The notes: generated by a model not told the origin, from the sequence alone. A DNA stretch of 64,000 nt from Sphingobacteriia bacterium (GCA_004294135.1 RDZY01000013.1:23082-87081); one strand, 5' to 3'; shown: positions 43,905 to 53,242, counted from the first letter of the stretch. Numbers and translations: made by a program.

Positions 43905-44164
43905 ATGGAATCCAATACTTTAAGGAAATCATTTTATAACCGCACTGGAAAACTTATTCATAAATGGGATCATTATTTTGATATTTAGAAAAATATTTTT
44001 TTTAATGCAAGGGTCAAAATATTAATATTCTTGAAATTGGAATGTCCCATGATGGATCACTCCAACTTTGGAAAAAATATTTTGGAGAAGGCGTTCATAT
44101 CTATGCTTTTACAATTCAAAAAAGATTGCATTCCTTCAAATCAAATATTATTTTTTCAAAATAA
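43905..44164 (+). pseudogene. Broken SAM-dependent methyltransferase gene
   Basis: From an ATG at 43905 the frame reads KLIHKWDHYFDI and then hits TAG (43986-43988). In a shifted frame the homology continues (YEKYFF), and in a third frame (CKGQNINILEIGMSHDGSLQ, then LWKKYFGEGVHIY). Together these match the N-terminal half of class I methyltransferases of the sugar O-methyltransferase/cephalosporin-hydroxylase-like type. Two small indels, one of them next to an eight-T run, plus loss of everything after the SAM-binding motif, make it dead. It lies beside nucleotide-sugar genes, where such enzymes decorate glycans. Confidence 0.75.
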
Positions 44165-44177
44165 ATAAACGTCAACT

Positions 44178-45050
44178 TTATTTCAACAACAACTGCATAC
44201 AATCTTTCAAACTGCCCTCCCATTCTTTTAAAGGGATATTAAAATCTTTTGCAAAAGTATCTGTGTGCATCACCGAATAAGCGGGACGCTTTGCTGGAGT
44301 AGGATATTCTGGAGTGGTAATAGGTATCAACTTACAGTTCAATGCTGCAAAGCTGCGAATGGATTCCGCAAATTCATACCAAGATATTATGCCCGTATTG
44401 CTGTAATGATAAATGCCCGAATGCATATTTCCTTTTTCCTGCACTTCAACAACCAGCATCAATGCCGCCGCCAAATCTGCCGCATAAGTAGGTGATCCTA
44501 TTTGATCACTTACCACTTTTAATTCAGTTCGCTCCCGCATCAAACGAAGCATCGTCTTCACAAAATTATTACCATGTACACTGTACACCCAAGATGTTCT
44601 TACAATAATACAAGAAGGATTATTTTGCTGTGCCAGTTGCTCTCCCAAATATTTGGAATACCCATAATAATTTACTGGATCGGTCTCCATATCTGTTTTG
44701 TATGGCGTTGTTCCATTTCCATCAAAAACATAATCGGTAGAAATGGTAATTAATTTACACTGGTGTAATTCACAAGCGATGGCTATTTGTTCCACCGCTG
44801 TTGCATTTACCAATAGTGCCGCTTCCCGTTCAGATTCTGCCTTATCTACCGCCGTATAAGCCGCACAGTTGATAAAATAAGCAGGGCGGTATTGCTCAAA
44901 AAAAGGAGCAATACTAGAAGGGTTCGAAAGATCTAACTGTAAGCGATCCGTAAAAATAAAAACATACCTATCTTCAAAAGCAGCAGCCAATTGTTGCAAC
45001 TCCCATCCCAACTGTCCACTCTTTCCTGTTACTGCAACAACTGTATTCAT
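44178..45050 (-). CDS. rfbD: dTDP-4-dehydrorhamnose reductase
   Basis: A 290-residue short-chain dehydrogenase/reductase of the RmlD group, which makes dTDP-L-rhamnose by NADPH reduction. The cofactor loop is VTGKSGQLGWELQQL (7-21). The catalytic Tyr and Lys are in YYGYSKYLGE. ISTDYVFDGNGTTPYKTDME and VRTSWVYSVHGNNFVKTM are typical. RmlA, RmlB and RmlC are not in the window, so the earlier steps must be encoded elsewhere. It lies 6 bases downstream of the UDP-xylose synthase gene in one operon. Confidence 0.92.
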   Translation of the reverse strand: MNTVVAVTGKSGQLGWELQQLAAAFEDRYVFIFTDRLQLDLSNPSSIAPFFEQYRPAYFINCAAYTAVDKAESEREAALLVNATAVEQIAIACELHQCKLITISTDYVFDGNGTTPYKTDMETDPVNYYGYSKYLGEQLAQQNNPSCIIVRTSWVYSVHGNNFVKTMLRLMRERTELKVVSDQIGSPTYAADLAAALMLVVEVQEKGNMHSGIYHYSNTGIISWYEFAESIRSFAALNCKLIPITTPEYPTPAKRPAYSVMHTDTFAKDFNIPLKEWEGSLKDCMQLLLK

Positions 45051-45056
45051 ACAATA

Positions 45057-46040
45057 TTATTTATCCGAATTAAATTCTTTAGGCTGCTTGGACCATTCTT
45101 CTTGTGACAACGATTTAAAATATTCGTAGGTTTTTTTCAAGCCCTCTGCTCGCTCTACTTTTGGCGACCAATTCAATAGGGTTTGAGCCTTAGTAATATC
45201 GGGCTTGCGCTGCTTGGGATCATCTACTGGTAATGGCTTATAAATTATTTTCACCGATGAGCCCGTCAATTTTAATACTTCTTCCGCAAAATCTTTCAAC
45301 GTAATTTCATGCGGATTACCAATATTCACTGGCATGGTATAATCACTCATCAACAACCGATAAATGCCTTCTATTAAATCGTCCACATAACAGAATGAAC
45401 GGGTTTGACTACCATCCCCAAAAACAGTTAAGTCCTCTCCACGAAGTGCTTGACCAATAAATGCAGGCAATGCTCTTCCATCGTTCAACCGCATTCTAGG
45501 TCCGTAGGTGTTAAAGATTCTTATGATTCTTGTTTCTACTCCATGAAATGTATAATAAGCACGGGTAATAGATTCCATAAAACGTTTGGCTTCATCATAC
45601 ACGCCTCTTGGCCCCACGGGATTTACATTGCCCCAGTACTCTTCTGTTTGCGGATGCACCATCGGATCTCCATAAACTTCGCTGGTAGATGCTACCAACA
45701 TACGCGCATTCTTTGCCTTGGCCAATCCGAGACAATTATGCGTACCCAATGCCCCTACTTTTAAGGTTTGAATGGGGATTTTTAGGTAGTCGATGGGACT
45801 AGCAGGTGAGGCAAAATGCAGTATATAATCAATATTACCGGGCACATGAATAAACTTTGAAACATCGTGGTTGTAAAACTCAAAATCTTCCAGCTTAAAT
45901 AAATGTTCAATATTGCGCAGGTCTCCTGTTATCAGGTTATCCATGCCCACTACTTTGTATCCTTCTTTAATAAAGCGATCGCAAAGATGAGATCCCAAAA
46001 AGCCGGCAGCACCGGTAATAAGTACACGTTTTTGTGACAT
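45057..46040 (-). CDS. UDP-glucuronate decarboxylase (UDP-xylose synthase)
   Basis: A 327-residue SDR enzyme. The cofactor loop is [16 protein letters not shown]. The catalytic Thr/Ser-Glu and Tyr-x3-Lys appear as [10 protein letters not shown] and [11 protein letters not shown]. The substrate region [12 protein letters not shown] and [17 protein letters not shown] marks the UXS group rather than GalE or ArnA. It converts UDP-glucuronate to UDP-xylose with NAD. Ugd, which makes UDP-glucuronate, is encoded 11 bases upstream, so the two catalyse consecutive steps. Confidence 0.93.
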   Translation of the reverse strand: MSQKRVLITGAAGFLGSHLCDRFIKEGYKVVGMDNLITGDLRNIEHLFKLEDFEFYNHDVSKFIHVPGNIDYILHFASPASPIDYLKIPIQTLKVGALGTHNCLGLAKAKNARMLVASTSEVYGDPMVHPQTEEYWGNVNPVGPRGVYDEAKRFMESITRAYYTFHGVETRIIRIFNTYGPRMRLNDGRALPAFIGQALRGEDLTVFGDGSQTRSFCYVDDLIEGIYRLLMSDYTMPVNIGNPHEITLKDFAEEVLKLTGSSVKIIYKPLPVDDPKQRKPDITKAQTLLNWSPKVERAEGLKKTYEYFKSLSQEEWSKQPKEFNSDK

Positions 46041-46051
46041 AGTTGGTTGGT

Positions 46052-47353
46052 TTAATGGCGGCCAATACTTTCGTAGTGATATCCCTTATCGGTTATGAAT
46101 TTTACTTCGAATAAGTTACGGCCATCAAAAATGGCTTTCCCTTTTAAATCGTTGTCAATCTTGTCAAAATCCGGTGTGCGAAACTCACTCCATTCGGTGG
46201 CAATTATTAATGCGTCTGCACCTATAAGTGCGTCGTACTGGCTCTCTGCATATTTTACCTTATCACCAATGGTCTTCTGCACATTGGGCATTGCTTCAGG
46301 ATCATAAGCTGCTACCGTTGCGCCTGCCGCTGTTAATGCATCTATTAAATACAAAGCTGGTGCTTCGCGAATATCATCGGTATTGGGTTTAAATGCCAAT
46401 CCCCATAACGCAAAATGTTTGCCCTTTAAATCTCCATTGAAATACTTGGTAATCTTGGGAATTAGGTGCAGCTTCTGTGCTTCATTCACTTCTTCTACCG
46501 CCTTTAATATTTTAAAATCATAATTCACTTCTTCGGATGACATAATCAATGCTTGCACATCTTTTGGAAAACAACTTCCACCATATCCTATGCCCGGAAA
46601 TAAAAACCTTTTTCCAATTCTTTCATCACTCCCAATACCCCTTCTCACCATATCTACATCTGCCCCTACTCGCTCACACAATTGTGCTATTTCATTCATG
46701 AATGAAATTTTAGCCGCCAAAAAAGAATTGGCTGCATACTTGGTCAATTCAGCCGATTTCTCATCCATAAAAATCACTGGATTTCCTTGACGTACAAAGG
46801 GGCCATATAATTCCGACATCAACTTTTTTGCGCGCTCAGATTGTGTTCCTACTACCACCCTATCTGGCTTCATAAAATCATCTACTGCAACTCCTTCACG
46901 CAAAAATTCAGGGTTACTTACTACATCAAATGCTCCTTTATAATTTTCGGCTACGGCTGCTTGCACTTTTGCTGCAGTACCTACTGGCACAGTGCTTTTA
47001 TCTACAATCACTTTATAATCAGTCAGAATTTTTCCTAAGTCTTTTGCAACACCCAATATATACTTTAAATCCGCAGCACCCCCTTCTCCGGGAGGGGTTG
47101 GTAATGCAAGAAAAATAATCTCTGCATCTTTTACTCCTTCAGCAAGATTGGTGGTAAAAACCAAGCGACCTTCTTTTAAATTACGAAGAAATATTTTTTC
47201 CAGTCCCGGCTCATAAATGGTAATTTCTCCATTCGATAACTTGGTTACTTTTGATGGATCAATATCAACGCAAGTAACTTTATTACCCGTCTCGGCAAAA
47301 CAAGTACCTGTAACCAGTCCAACATAACCTGTACCTACAACAGCGATTTTCAT
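46052..47353 (-). CDS. ugd: UDP-glucose 6-dehydrogenase
   Basis: A 433-residue enzyme that oxidises UDP-glucose to UDP-glucuronate with two NAD. The N-terminal Rossmann loop is [17 protein letters not shown]. The catalytic cysteine lies in [16 protein letters not shown], and the substrate lysine region in [20 protein letters not shown]. The C-terminal domain has [17 protein letters not shown]. All motifs are intact. It feeds the UDP-xylose synthase encoded directly downstream. A 94-base gap containing a long inverted repeat separates it from the aminotransferase gene upstream. Confidence 0.96.
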   Translation of the reverse strand: MKIAVVGTGYVGLVTGTCFAETGNKVTCVDIDPSKVTKLSNGEITIYEPGLEKIFLRNLKEGRLVFTTNLAEGVKDAEIIFLALPTPPGEGGAADLKYILGVAKDLGKILTDYKVIVDKSTVPVGTAAKVQAAVAENYKGAFDVVSNPEFLREGVAVDDFMKPDRVVVGTQSERAKKLMSELYGPFVRQGNPVIFMDEKSAELTKYAANSFLAAKISFMNEIAQLCERVGADVDMVRRGIGSDERIGKRFLFPGIGYGGSCFPKDVQALIMSSEEVNYDFKILKAVEEVNEAQKLHLIPKITKYFNGDLKGKHFALWGLAFKPNTDDIREAPALYLIDALTAAGATVAAYDPEAMPNVQKTIGDKVKYAESQYDALIGADALIIATEWSEFRTPDFDKIDNDLKGKAIFDGRNLFEVKFITDKGYHYESIGRH

Positions 47354-47387
47354 AAGATAGTTTTTTATTGTTTTTTAATGGCCGTAT

Positions 47388-47426
47388 GGAATTTGCTAAT
47401 TAATATTTCTGTTGGCTGCAAATTCC
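47388..47426. repeat. Nine-bp inverted repeat between the aminotransferase gene and ugd
   Basis: GGAATTTGC (47388-47396) and GCAAATTCC (47418-47426) are perfect inverted copies with a 21-base loop, in the 94-base gap upstream of ugd. There is no T-run in the minus direction, so an operator or a regulatory RNA stem is as likely as a terminator. Confidence 0.5.
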
Positions 47427-47447
47427 GTTACAGCTCATTTCATAAGA

Positions 47448-48578
47448 TTATTGATTTAGGAAATTGAGAACATTAGAACAGATGTAATTTAATTGTTCTT
47501 CATCCATTTCCGTATGAATTGGCAAAGAAATTACAGTATTAGTAAGCGCATCAGTGACCGGCATATCCAAATGCTCCAATTTAAACGACGCAAACATGGG
47601 CTGTAAGTGACCGGGAACGGGATAATAAATCATAGATGGAATATTCACTCCCGCCAAATACTGGGCCAACGCATCTCTATCTACACCGTTTAACTGCAAT
47701 GTGTATTGGTGATAAACGTGACTGCTATAATTGGCAACAAAGGGCGTTATAATATTATGATGCCCCACAAATTGTTGATTATAGAAGGCAGCCACCGCTT
47801 GTCGCGCCCGATTGTATTCATCTAATTTAGCCAGTTTAATATGTAAGATTGCCGCCTGAATCGAGTCCAGCCTTGAATTACAGCCCACCAATTCATGGTA
47901 ATATCTTTTTTGCTGACCGTGATTGGCAATCATTCGCATTTTATGCGCCAGCATTTCATCGTTGGTAAAAATGGCACCTCCATCGCCATAAGCGCCTAAA
48001 TTTTTGGAGGGATAAAAACTGGTCGTCCCAATAGTACCGATAGTGCCCGTTTTTTGCGTTGTTCCATCCGCAAAATGATAGTCGCAACCTATAGCCTGTG
48101 CATTGTCTTCTATTACGTACAAATTAAATTCTTGGGCAATCTGCATGATGGCTTCCATTGGAGCAGCATGTCCGTATAAATGGACTGGAACAATGGCTTT
48201 GGTACGGGGTGTTATGGCATTACGAATGGCTTCTGCACTGATGCAAAATGTGTGGGGATCTACTTCTACAAATACAGGTGTAAGCTTTAATAATGCCACC
48301 ACTTCTGTGGTAGCTATATAGGTGAATGATGGCGTAATTACTTCATCACCCGGCTGTAAACCCAATGCCATCATGGCTATTTGCAAGGCATCTGTACCAT
48401 TGGCACAAGGGATGGTATATTTTACATTCATGTAATTACCCAATGCCAATGTAAATTCCTGGACTGCTTTTCCATTGATATAAGCCGCGCTATCTAAAAC
48501 CTCATGAATAGCTGCGTCAATAGCAGGCTTGATGGCCAAGTATTGTGATTTGGTATCTACCATTTGAATGGGACGCAT
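47448..48578 (-). CDS. DegT/DnrJ/EryC1/StrS-family sugar aminotransferase
   Basis: About 376 residues from the ATG at 48578 (MRPIQMVDTKSQYLAIKP); the frame extends 8 codons further to 48602 but the conserved start is here. The PLP lysine lies in GTTSFYPSKNLGAYGDGGAI, the cofactor aspartate in VIEDNAQAIGCDY, and PCANGTDALQIAMMAL and PSFTYIATTEVV are family hallmarks. It transfers an amino group to a keto sugar nucleotide. The sugar is unknown; its neighbours suggest a surface-glycan precursor. Confidence 0.9.
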   Translation of the reverse strand: MRPIQMVDTKSQYLAIKPAIDAAIHEVLDSAAYINGKAVQEFTLALGNYMNVKYTIPCANGTDALQIAMMALGLQPGDEVITPSFTYIATTEVVALLKLTPVFVEVDPHTFCISAEAIRNAITPRTKAIVPVHLYGHAAPMEAIMQIAQEFNLYVIEDNAQAIGCDYHFADGTTQKTGTIGTIGTTSFYPSKNLGAYGDGGAIFTNDEMLAHKMRMIANHGQQKRYYHELVGCNSRLDSIQAAILHIKLAKLDEYNRARQAVAAFYNQQFVGHHNIITPFVANYSSHVYHQYTLQLNGVDRDALAQYLAGVNIPSMIYYPVPGHLQPMFASFKLEHLDMPVTDALTNTVISLPIHTEMDEEQLNYICSNVLNFLNQ

Positions 48579-48662
48579 AATCTCGTATTTTCTGGTCGCC
48601 AAATTTAGGCTAAAAAGCTTATAAAGATTGATGGAACAATGCTACAAAGCAAAATCCTGCTG

Positions 48663-48670
48663 TACATTTG
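48663..48670 (+). promoter_or_regulatory. -7 element six bases before the waaA start
   Basis: TACATTTG matches TAnnTTTG exactly and ends 6 bases before the ATG at 48677. As at pdxJ, the transcript would start at or very near the start codon. No clear -33 box is found at a 19-base spacing. Confidence 0.5.
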
Positions 48671-48676
48671 TTGTAC

Positions 48677-49930
48677 ATGCAATGGCTCTATCAATTATTT
48701 ATTTGGCTTTATCCCATTATTGCTCGCATTATTTCACCAGTAAATAAAAAAGCAGGGCTTTGGGTAAGTGGTAGAATTGGCTTATTCAATGCAATAGAAA
48801 AAGCATTGAACCAGAACAAGCATCCCATTATTTGGATGCACTGTGCTTCATTGGGAGAGTTTGAACAAGGCTTACCTGTGGCCGAAAAACTAAAGACTAG
48901 ATTTCCAAATCATAAAATACTGATCAGTTTTTTCTCACCATCAGGTTATACTGTCCGTAAAAATCATCCCATCGCAGATTGGGTATTTTATCTGCCGATG
49001 GACAGCAATCGCAATGCGGCTCTTTTCCTAACAATAGTTCGTCCCTCCATAGCTCTCTTTATTAAATATGAATTCTGGTATTTTTATTTAAAAACATTGC
49101 ATCAACAGAAAATCCCTACATTGCTTGTATCAGGAATTTTTAGAAACGACCATTTATTTTTCAAGTGGTACGGTGGCTTTTACCGAAATATGCTGGGCTA
49201 TTTCAACCACCTTTTTGTGCAAGATCAACCCGCTTATCAGTTGCTTCAATCCATCGGATACCAAGCGCATTCAAGTATTTCAGGGGACACCCGTTTCGAC
49301 CGTGTATTGGAAATTGCACAGCAGGCTAAACCCGATGAACAACTTATTGCTTTTTGCAATCACCAATATGTAATTGTTGCTGGAAGCACTTGGCTGGATG
49401 ATGATAAAGCATTGCAATATTTTTCCCAATCGAACCAGCAGGTCAAATATATTATTGCCCCACATTCGGTGGACGAGACCCGTATTGAAGCTTGTTTATC
49501 CCTTTATCCTAATGCCGTTCGATACAGTAATTTTATTGCATCACCCGAGCATATTACTGCACAAACCATTGTAATGGATAATATGGGAATGCTTAGTTCG
49601 CTATACCAATATGCCACCATTGCTTATATTGGCGGTGGCTTTACCAAAGATGGCATTCACAATAGCTTAGAAGCTGCTGTATATGGGATTCCATTGGTAT
49701 TTGGGCCGACTTATAAAAAATACAGAGAAGCCATTGAATTGATTGAAGCCAAAGCTGCATTTACGGCGAAAGATGCTTCGGAAATAAAATATTTGTTGGA
49801 AGATTTACGCAGTAATTCAACCAAGATAAAAGCAGCGGGCAAAAGAGCTGGCGATTATGTAAAAAGTAAAAATGGAGCAAGCAACCGAATTCTAACCTAT
49901 ATTCAAGAAAATCGTCTCTTAATCAATTGA
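48677..49930 (+). CDS. waaA: 3-deoxy-D-manno-octulosonic acid (Kdo) transferase
   Basis: About 417 residues; the start is ATG at 48677, three codons after a TTG that opens the frame. It is the GT30 enzyme that adds Kdo to the lipid A precursor at the inner membrane. After an N-terminal membrane anchor, WMHCASLGEFEQGLPVAEKL is the family signature. The C-terminal half has VIVAGSTWLDDDKALQYF, IAPHSVDETRIE and YIGGGFTKDGIHNSLEAAVY, which form the CMP-Kdo site. Its 3' end overlaps the convergent hypothetical gene by 28 bases. Confidence 0.93.
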   Translation: MQWLYQLFIWLYPIIARIISPVNKKAGLWVSGRIGLFNAIEKALNQNKHPIIWMHCASLGEFEQGLPVAEKLKTRFPNHKILISFFSPSGYTVRKNHPIADWVFYLPMDSNRNAALFLTIVRPSIALFIKYEFWYFYLKTLHQQKIPTLLVSGIFRNDHLFFKWYGGFYRNMLGYFNHLFVQDQPAYQLLQSIGYQAHSSISGDTRFDRVLEIAQQAKPDEQLIAFCNHQYVIVAGSTWLDDDKALQYFSQSNQQVKYIIAPHSVDETRIEACLSLYPNAVRYSNFIASPEHITAQTIVMDNMGMLSSLYQYATIAYIGGGFTKDGIHNSLEAAVYGIPLVFGPTYKKYREAIELIEAKAAFTAKDASEIKYLLEDLRSNSTKIKAAGKRAGDYVKSKNGASNRILTYIQENRLLIN

Positions 49931-50547
49931 TCAAATAATTGAACCGTCTCATTACTATCAATCCAGCCTAATTTCACTTTAAGCTCTCGCTGAATCCAAT
50001 ACTGCGCTTCTGGAAAAATATCAAATCCATTAATCGTCTTTATACTTCGTTCATACATATTTTCATCACCCCTAAAAAGAGTATTAACAAATAAGTAGCG
50101 ATCGTTTACACTGACTGCTTTTTTTAAATCTCTAACAGGACTATCATCTAATATAGTAGCCACCTCTGTTTTTTGTTCCTTCAGTTGCTCGTTTATATTT
50201 ACAAAAGGCTTGGTCAACATATCATTAAGCTGCGGAATTGCAACCCTATCTTGGTGTACCAATGTTGGTATTTCAATATTGGTATTGTATAACCAATTTG
50301 TTTCTTCAGGAGCTGCTTCTTTTGAGGCTTGCTTTAACGCTTCAACAGGGGTTTCATATGTTGAATTGAAAGTAATATTGGGCATTACAACAGATACTTT
50401 ACCCGTAACCGCAGCAGTATAGTGCAAAGATTGCAACTCAGCTAAAAGCAGTTGTACCGTGAATGCCAATTTATCAGCACCCACCTGTTGGTCGTACTGT
50501 TCTTTTAATTTATTTATTAAAGTACCCACTCTTTCCATAGGATGCAA
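49903..50547 (-). CDS. Conserved hypothetical protein between waaA and tdk
   Basis: A 214-residue soluble protein that I do not recognise as a named domain. The N-terminal ~55 residues are helical (MERVGTLINKLKEQYDQQV), the middle is polar and probably flexible, and the C-terminal ~75 are helical again (AVSVNDRYLFVNTLFRGDEN, YERSIKTINGFDIFPEAQYW). The start may be the first Met (50547) or the fourth residue (MERVG, 50538). It converges on waaA with a 28-base overlap and is divergent from tdk. No function can be given. Confidence 0.68.
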   Translation of the reverse strand: MHPMERVGTLINKLKEQYDQQVGADKLAFTVQLLLAELQSLHYTAAVTGKVSVVMPNITFNSTYETPVEALKQASKEAAPEETNWLYNTNIEIPTLVHQDRVAIPQLNDMLTKPFVNINEQLKEQKTEVATILDDSPVRDLKKAVSVNDRYLFVNTLFRGDENMYERSIKTINGFDIFPEAQYWIQRELKVKLGWIDSNETVQLFDQLIKRRFS

Positions 50548-50617
50548 TACATTTGAGGATTACCAAATGAGCGTTATTACCCAATAAGAAACGCAATAAC
50601 TTATATTTTATTGTTAC

Positions 50618-51181
50618 ATGTTTATAGAACCAAATTTTTCGGGTGAACGCAGAGGCTGGATTGAAGTTGTTTGTGGGAGCATGTTCAGTGGCAAGACTGA
50701 AGAGCTGATCCGCCGACTGAAACGTGCTAAAATTGCCAATCTTAAAGTAGAAATATTCAAGCCTGCTTTAGATACTAGGTATGATGCAAACGACGTAGTT
50801 AGTCACGATGCAAACACCATTACCTCCACGCCTATTGATAATTCCCAGACCATTTTACTTATGACGCAGGGGGTAGATGTAGTAGGTATTGATGAAGCGC
50901 AGTTTTTTGATGAAGAAATTGTACACGTTTGTGAAACTTTGGCACTCAAAGGCATTCGGGTAATTGTGGCGGGCCTCGATATGGACTATCAGGGTAAGCC
51001 ATTTGGACAAATGCCTAAATTATTGGCCATTGCCGATTTTATTACCAAGCTACACGCCATTTGTATGAAATGTGGCAATATTGCCAATATCTCTTACCGG
51101 AAAACTACCGCAGAAGGTCAAGTATTATTGGGAGAAAAAGAAACCTATGAACCGCGTTGCAGAAAATGTTTTCATGAGTAG
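50618..51181 (+). CDS. tdk: Thymidine kinase, type II
   Basis: A 187-residue enzyme that phosphorylates thymidine with ATP in nucleoside salvage. The P-loop is [18 protein letters not shown], the lasso-type substrate region is [14 protein letters not shown], and a C-terminal structural zinc site is made by CMKCG and CRKC. All key residues are intact. The gene ends eight bases into ccmB, whose start lies at 51174, so translation of the two is coupled even though their roles differ. Confidence 0.95.
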   Translation: MFIEPNFSGERRGWIEVVCGSMFSGKTEELIRRLKRAKIANLKVEIFKPALDTRYDANDVVSHDANTITSTPIDNSQTILLMTQGVDVVGIDEAQFFDEEIVHVCETLALKGIRVIVAGLDMDYQGKPFGQMPKLLAIADFITKLHAICMKCGNIANISYRKTTAEGQVLLGEKETYEPRCRKCFHE

Positions 51182-51833
51182 TGCATCCACCATATTATCC
51201 CTGATTAAGAAAGATATTTTACTGGAAACCCGCCAGCAGCATGGTTTCTATGGTGTGTTATTGTATATCGCTTCTACCAGTTTTGTGGTATACTTGTCTA
51301 TGGGGCAACCAGAAGATAAAGTATGGAATGGACTTTTCTGGGTACTGCAATTATTTGTATGCATCAACGCAGTTGCTAAAAGTTTTCTACAAGAAAGCAG
51401 GGGAAGAATGCTTTACTTTTTCTCAATCACAGGGCCTATTGATTTTGTATTGTCCAAACTTATTTTCAACGCCATTTTAATGCTGTTAATGAATGGATTG
51501 AGTCTCGCCATTTTTACTTTATTACTCGGCAATCCCATTACAAAAATGGGGACTTTTATGCTTGTCAGTTTTTTAGGAGGCATCAGCCTTAGCTTGGTCT
51601 TTACTTTTCTAGCAGCTATTGCTGCAAAAGCGCAGCAGCAGGCTGCAATGATGGCCATTATGGGTTTCCCACTCATCATCCCGCAACTACTATTACTGAT
51701 GAAGATATCTTCGGCAGCATTTTCATCTGTTATTCAGGCTGGGTGGTGGGAAATGGTGGGACTATTAGCGGCGTTAGACATCATGATTATTACCCTTGCC
51801 ATTATTTTATTTCCATTTCTTTGGAAAGATTAA
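51174..51833 (+). CDS. ccmB: Haem exporter membrane subunit CcmB
   Basis: A 219-residue protein with six membrane helices. It is part of the CcmAB ABC complex that drives haem release in cytochrome c maturation system I. The start is taken at the ATG at 51174 ([20 protein letters not shown]); an earlier Met at 51147 is possible. [20 protein letters not shown], then [20 protein letters not shown] and [20 protein letters not shown] fit CcmB. Its ATPase partner CcmA is not in the window. It overlaps tdk by eight bases. Confidence 0.88.
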   Translation: MSSASTILSLIKKDILLETRQQHGFYGVLLYIASTSFVVYLSMGQPEDKVWNGLFWVLQLFVCINAVAKSFLQESRGRMLYFFSITGPIDFVLSKLIFNAILMLLMNGLSLAIFTLLLGNPITKMGTFMLVSFLGGISLSLVFTFLAAIAAKAQQQAAMMAIMGFPLIIPQLLLLMKISSAAFSSVIQAGWWEMVGLLAALDIMIITLAIILFPFLWKD

Positions 51834-51886
51834 ACTAGCAGCCCATGCATTAAAATAGGGTAAATTAAATAATGAATTTATCCATT

Positions 51887-52657
51887 CTAAAAACGAAGAT
51901 GCCTTACCGTAACTCCTTTGTTAATCAACTGTTTTAAAGAGTCGATGCCAATTTTAAGGTGCTTGTCTACAAACTGAGCCGTTACTTTAGAATCACTGGC
52001 TTCTGTTTTTACGCCATCGGGAATCATGGGCTGGTCGCTTACCAATAATAGTGCGCCAGTTGGAATTTTATTATAGAACCCTACTGTAAAAATAGTAGCG
52101 GTCTCCATATCAATGGCATAAGCCCTTACTTTGGTTAAATAATCTTTGAACACATCATCGTGTTCCCAAACGCGACGATTGGTGGTATAAACCGTGCCCG
52201 TCCAGTAGTCCACCGCATAATCTCTTATGGTAGTAGAGATGGCTTTTTGTAAGGCGAATGCGGGCATAGCAGGCACTTCAGGTGGAAAATAATCGTTGGA
52301 AGTACCTTCCCCCCGAATGGCTGCAATGGGTAGGATTAAATCGCCCAATTTATTGCGTTTCTTCAATCCCCCGCATTTACCCAAAAACAATACCGCTTCG
52401 GGTTCAATGGCAGTCAACAAATCCATTACAGTAGCCGCGCCGGGGCTACCCATTCCAAAATTAATAATGGTGATGCCGTTGGCAGTGGCGCATTGCATGG
52501 GCCTATCTGTGCCCACTACTTTTACTTTATTCCATTGTGCAAACATGGTTACATAATTGCTGAAATTGGTGAGCAAAATATATTTTCCAAAATTCTCTAG
52601 CTTTTCTCCAGTGTAGCGAGGAAGCCAGTTGTTTACGATGTCTTGTTTTGTTTTCAT
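51887..52657 (-). CDS. amn: AMP nucleosidase
   Basis: A 256-residue nucleoside-phosphorylase-fold enzyme that splits AMP into adenine and ribose 5-phosphate. ITIINFGMGSPGAATVMDLL, EAVLFLGKCGGLKKRNKLGD and the substrate loop AYAIDMETATIFTVGF are family features. It is the short type that lacks the N-terminal regulatory domain of E. coli Amn (484 residues). The gene converges on ccmB (53 bases between ends), and its upstream side borders the restriction-modification island. Confidence 0.88.
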   Translation of the reverse strand: MKTKQDIVNNWLPRYTGEKLENFGKYILLTNFSNYVTMFAQWNKVKVVGTDRPMQCATANGITIINFGMGSPGAATVMDLLTAIEPEAVLFLGKCGGLKKRNKLGDLILPIAAIRGEGTSNDYFPPEVPAMPAFALQKAISTTIRDYAVDYWTGTVYTTNRRVWEHDDVFKDYLTKVRAYAIDMETATIFTVGFYNKIPTGALLLVSDQPMIPDGVKTEASDSKVTAQFVDKHLKIGIDSLKQLINKGVTVRHLRF

Positions 52658-52874
52658 AATTACTTGAGGGAGGGTGAAGAAATAAGCAACACCTTGATTT
52701 TATTTAGTAAATATACTATTCTCTACCCAAAACTAAAAGTGGCATAGCAAACCATACAACACAAAGATTAAAGAATATCTACCCCGAATATCACCCAAAG
52801 CTGAATGAAGTAAAAGGCAAACAACTCATTTTTAGTTAGTCAAGAAAAATTTGGTGCTTTGAAAAACTTACGAC
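52658..52874. other. Left edge of the restriction-modification island
   Basis: About 217 bases between the amn start and the XRE operator. I see no gene, tRNA end or direct repeat that would mark an integration site. The A+T content is high and continues into the island. Confidence 0.4.
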
Positions 52875-52911
52875 AACTTGCCAATTATTAGCAAGTTTAA
52901 TTTTAGCAAGT
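52875..52911 (+). promoter_or_regulatory. Operator and promoter of the XRE-RM genes
   Basis: AACTTGC (52875-52881) and GCAAGTT (52891-52897) are perfect inverted copies with a 9-base spacer. A third half-site, AGCAAGT, lies at 52905-52911, 15 bases on in direct orientation. A -7-like TAATTTTA (52898-52905) sits between them, and the left arm holds a TTG at roughly the -33 distance. This fits a site where the regulator binds over its own promoter. The pairing is seen; the binding is inferred. Confidence 0.6.
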
Positions 52912-52918
52912 ATCAATT

Positions 52919-53242
52919 ATGGCAACATTTGGAGAGTTTTTAAGAGCCGAGCGAAATAAGAAAGGGCTAAACCAAAGTGAGTTTGGACAGCCTTTTGGAA
53001 TCATTATGACTGAAATTTCTAAAATAGAAAACGGACGAAAAAAATTTCCATTCACAAGCCTTGTGGCACTTGCAAAATTTTTAGGACAGAATTATTCGGA
53101 ATTGAAAAACCTATATGTTGCTGACAAGTTGGTTGAGGAAGCTCATAAATATGAATGTTCTGACGCTGTATTCACCGTAGCAGAAAGCCAGTCAAAATAT
53201 TTGAAAAGTAAGAATGTTAAACAAGGAAAAATTAAATTCTAA
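52919..53242 (+). CDS. XRE-family regulator, probable controller protein of the RM gene
   Basis: A 107-residue DNA-binding protein. The helix-turn-helix lies at about 15-60: AERNKKGLNQSEFGQPFGII, then TEISKIENGRKKFPFTSLVA. The C-terminal ~35 residues are polar and basic. Small XRE proteins encoded directly before restriction genes usually act as controllers that delay endonuclease synthesis after entry into a new host. The stop and the next start overlap by one base (TAATG), so expression is coupled to the RM enzyme. An inverted-repeat operator lies 8-44 bases upstream. Confidence 0.85.
   Translation: MATFGEFLRAERNKKGLNQSEFGQPFGIIMTEISKIENGRKKFPFTSLVALAKFLGQNYSELKNLYVADKLVEEAHKYECSDAVFTVAESQSKYLKSKNVKQGKIKF

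Noticed and set aside
44068..44280. 70-codon plus-strand open frame over the rfbD end
   Set aside because: It is a wrong-frame reading of the dead methyltransferase that runs on antisense into rfbD.
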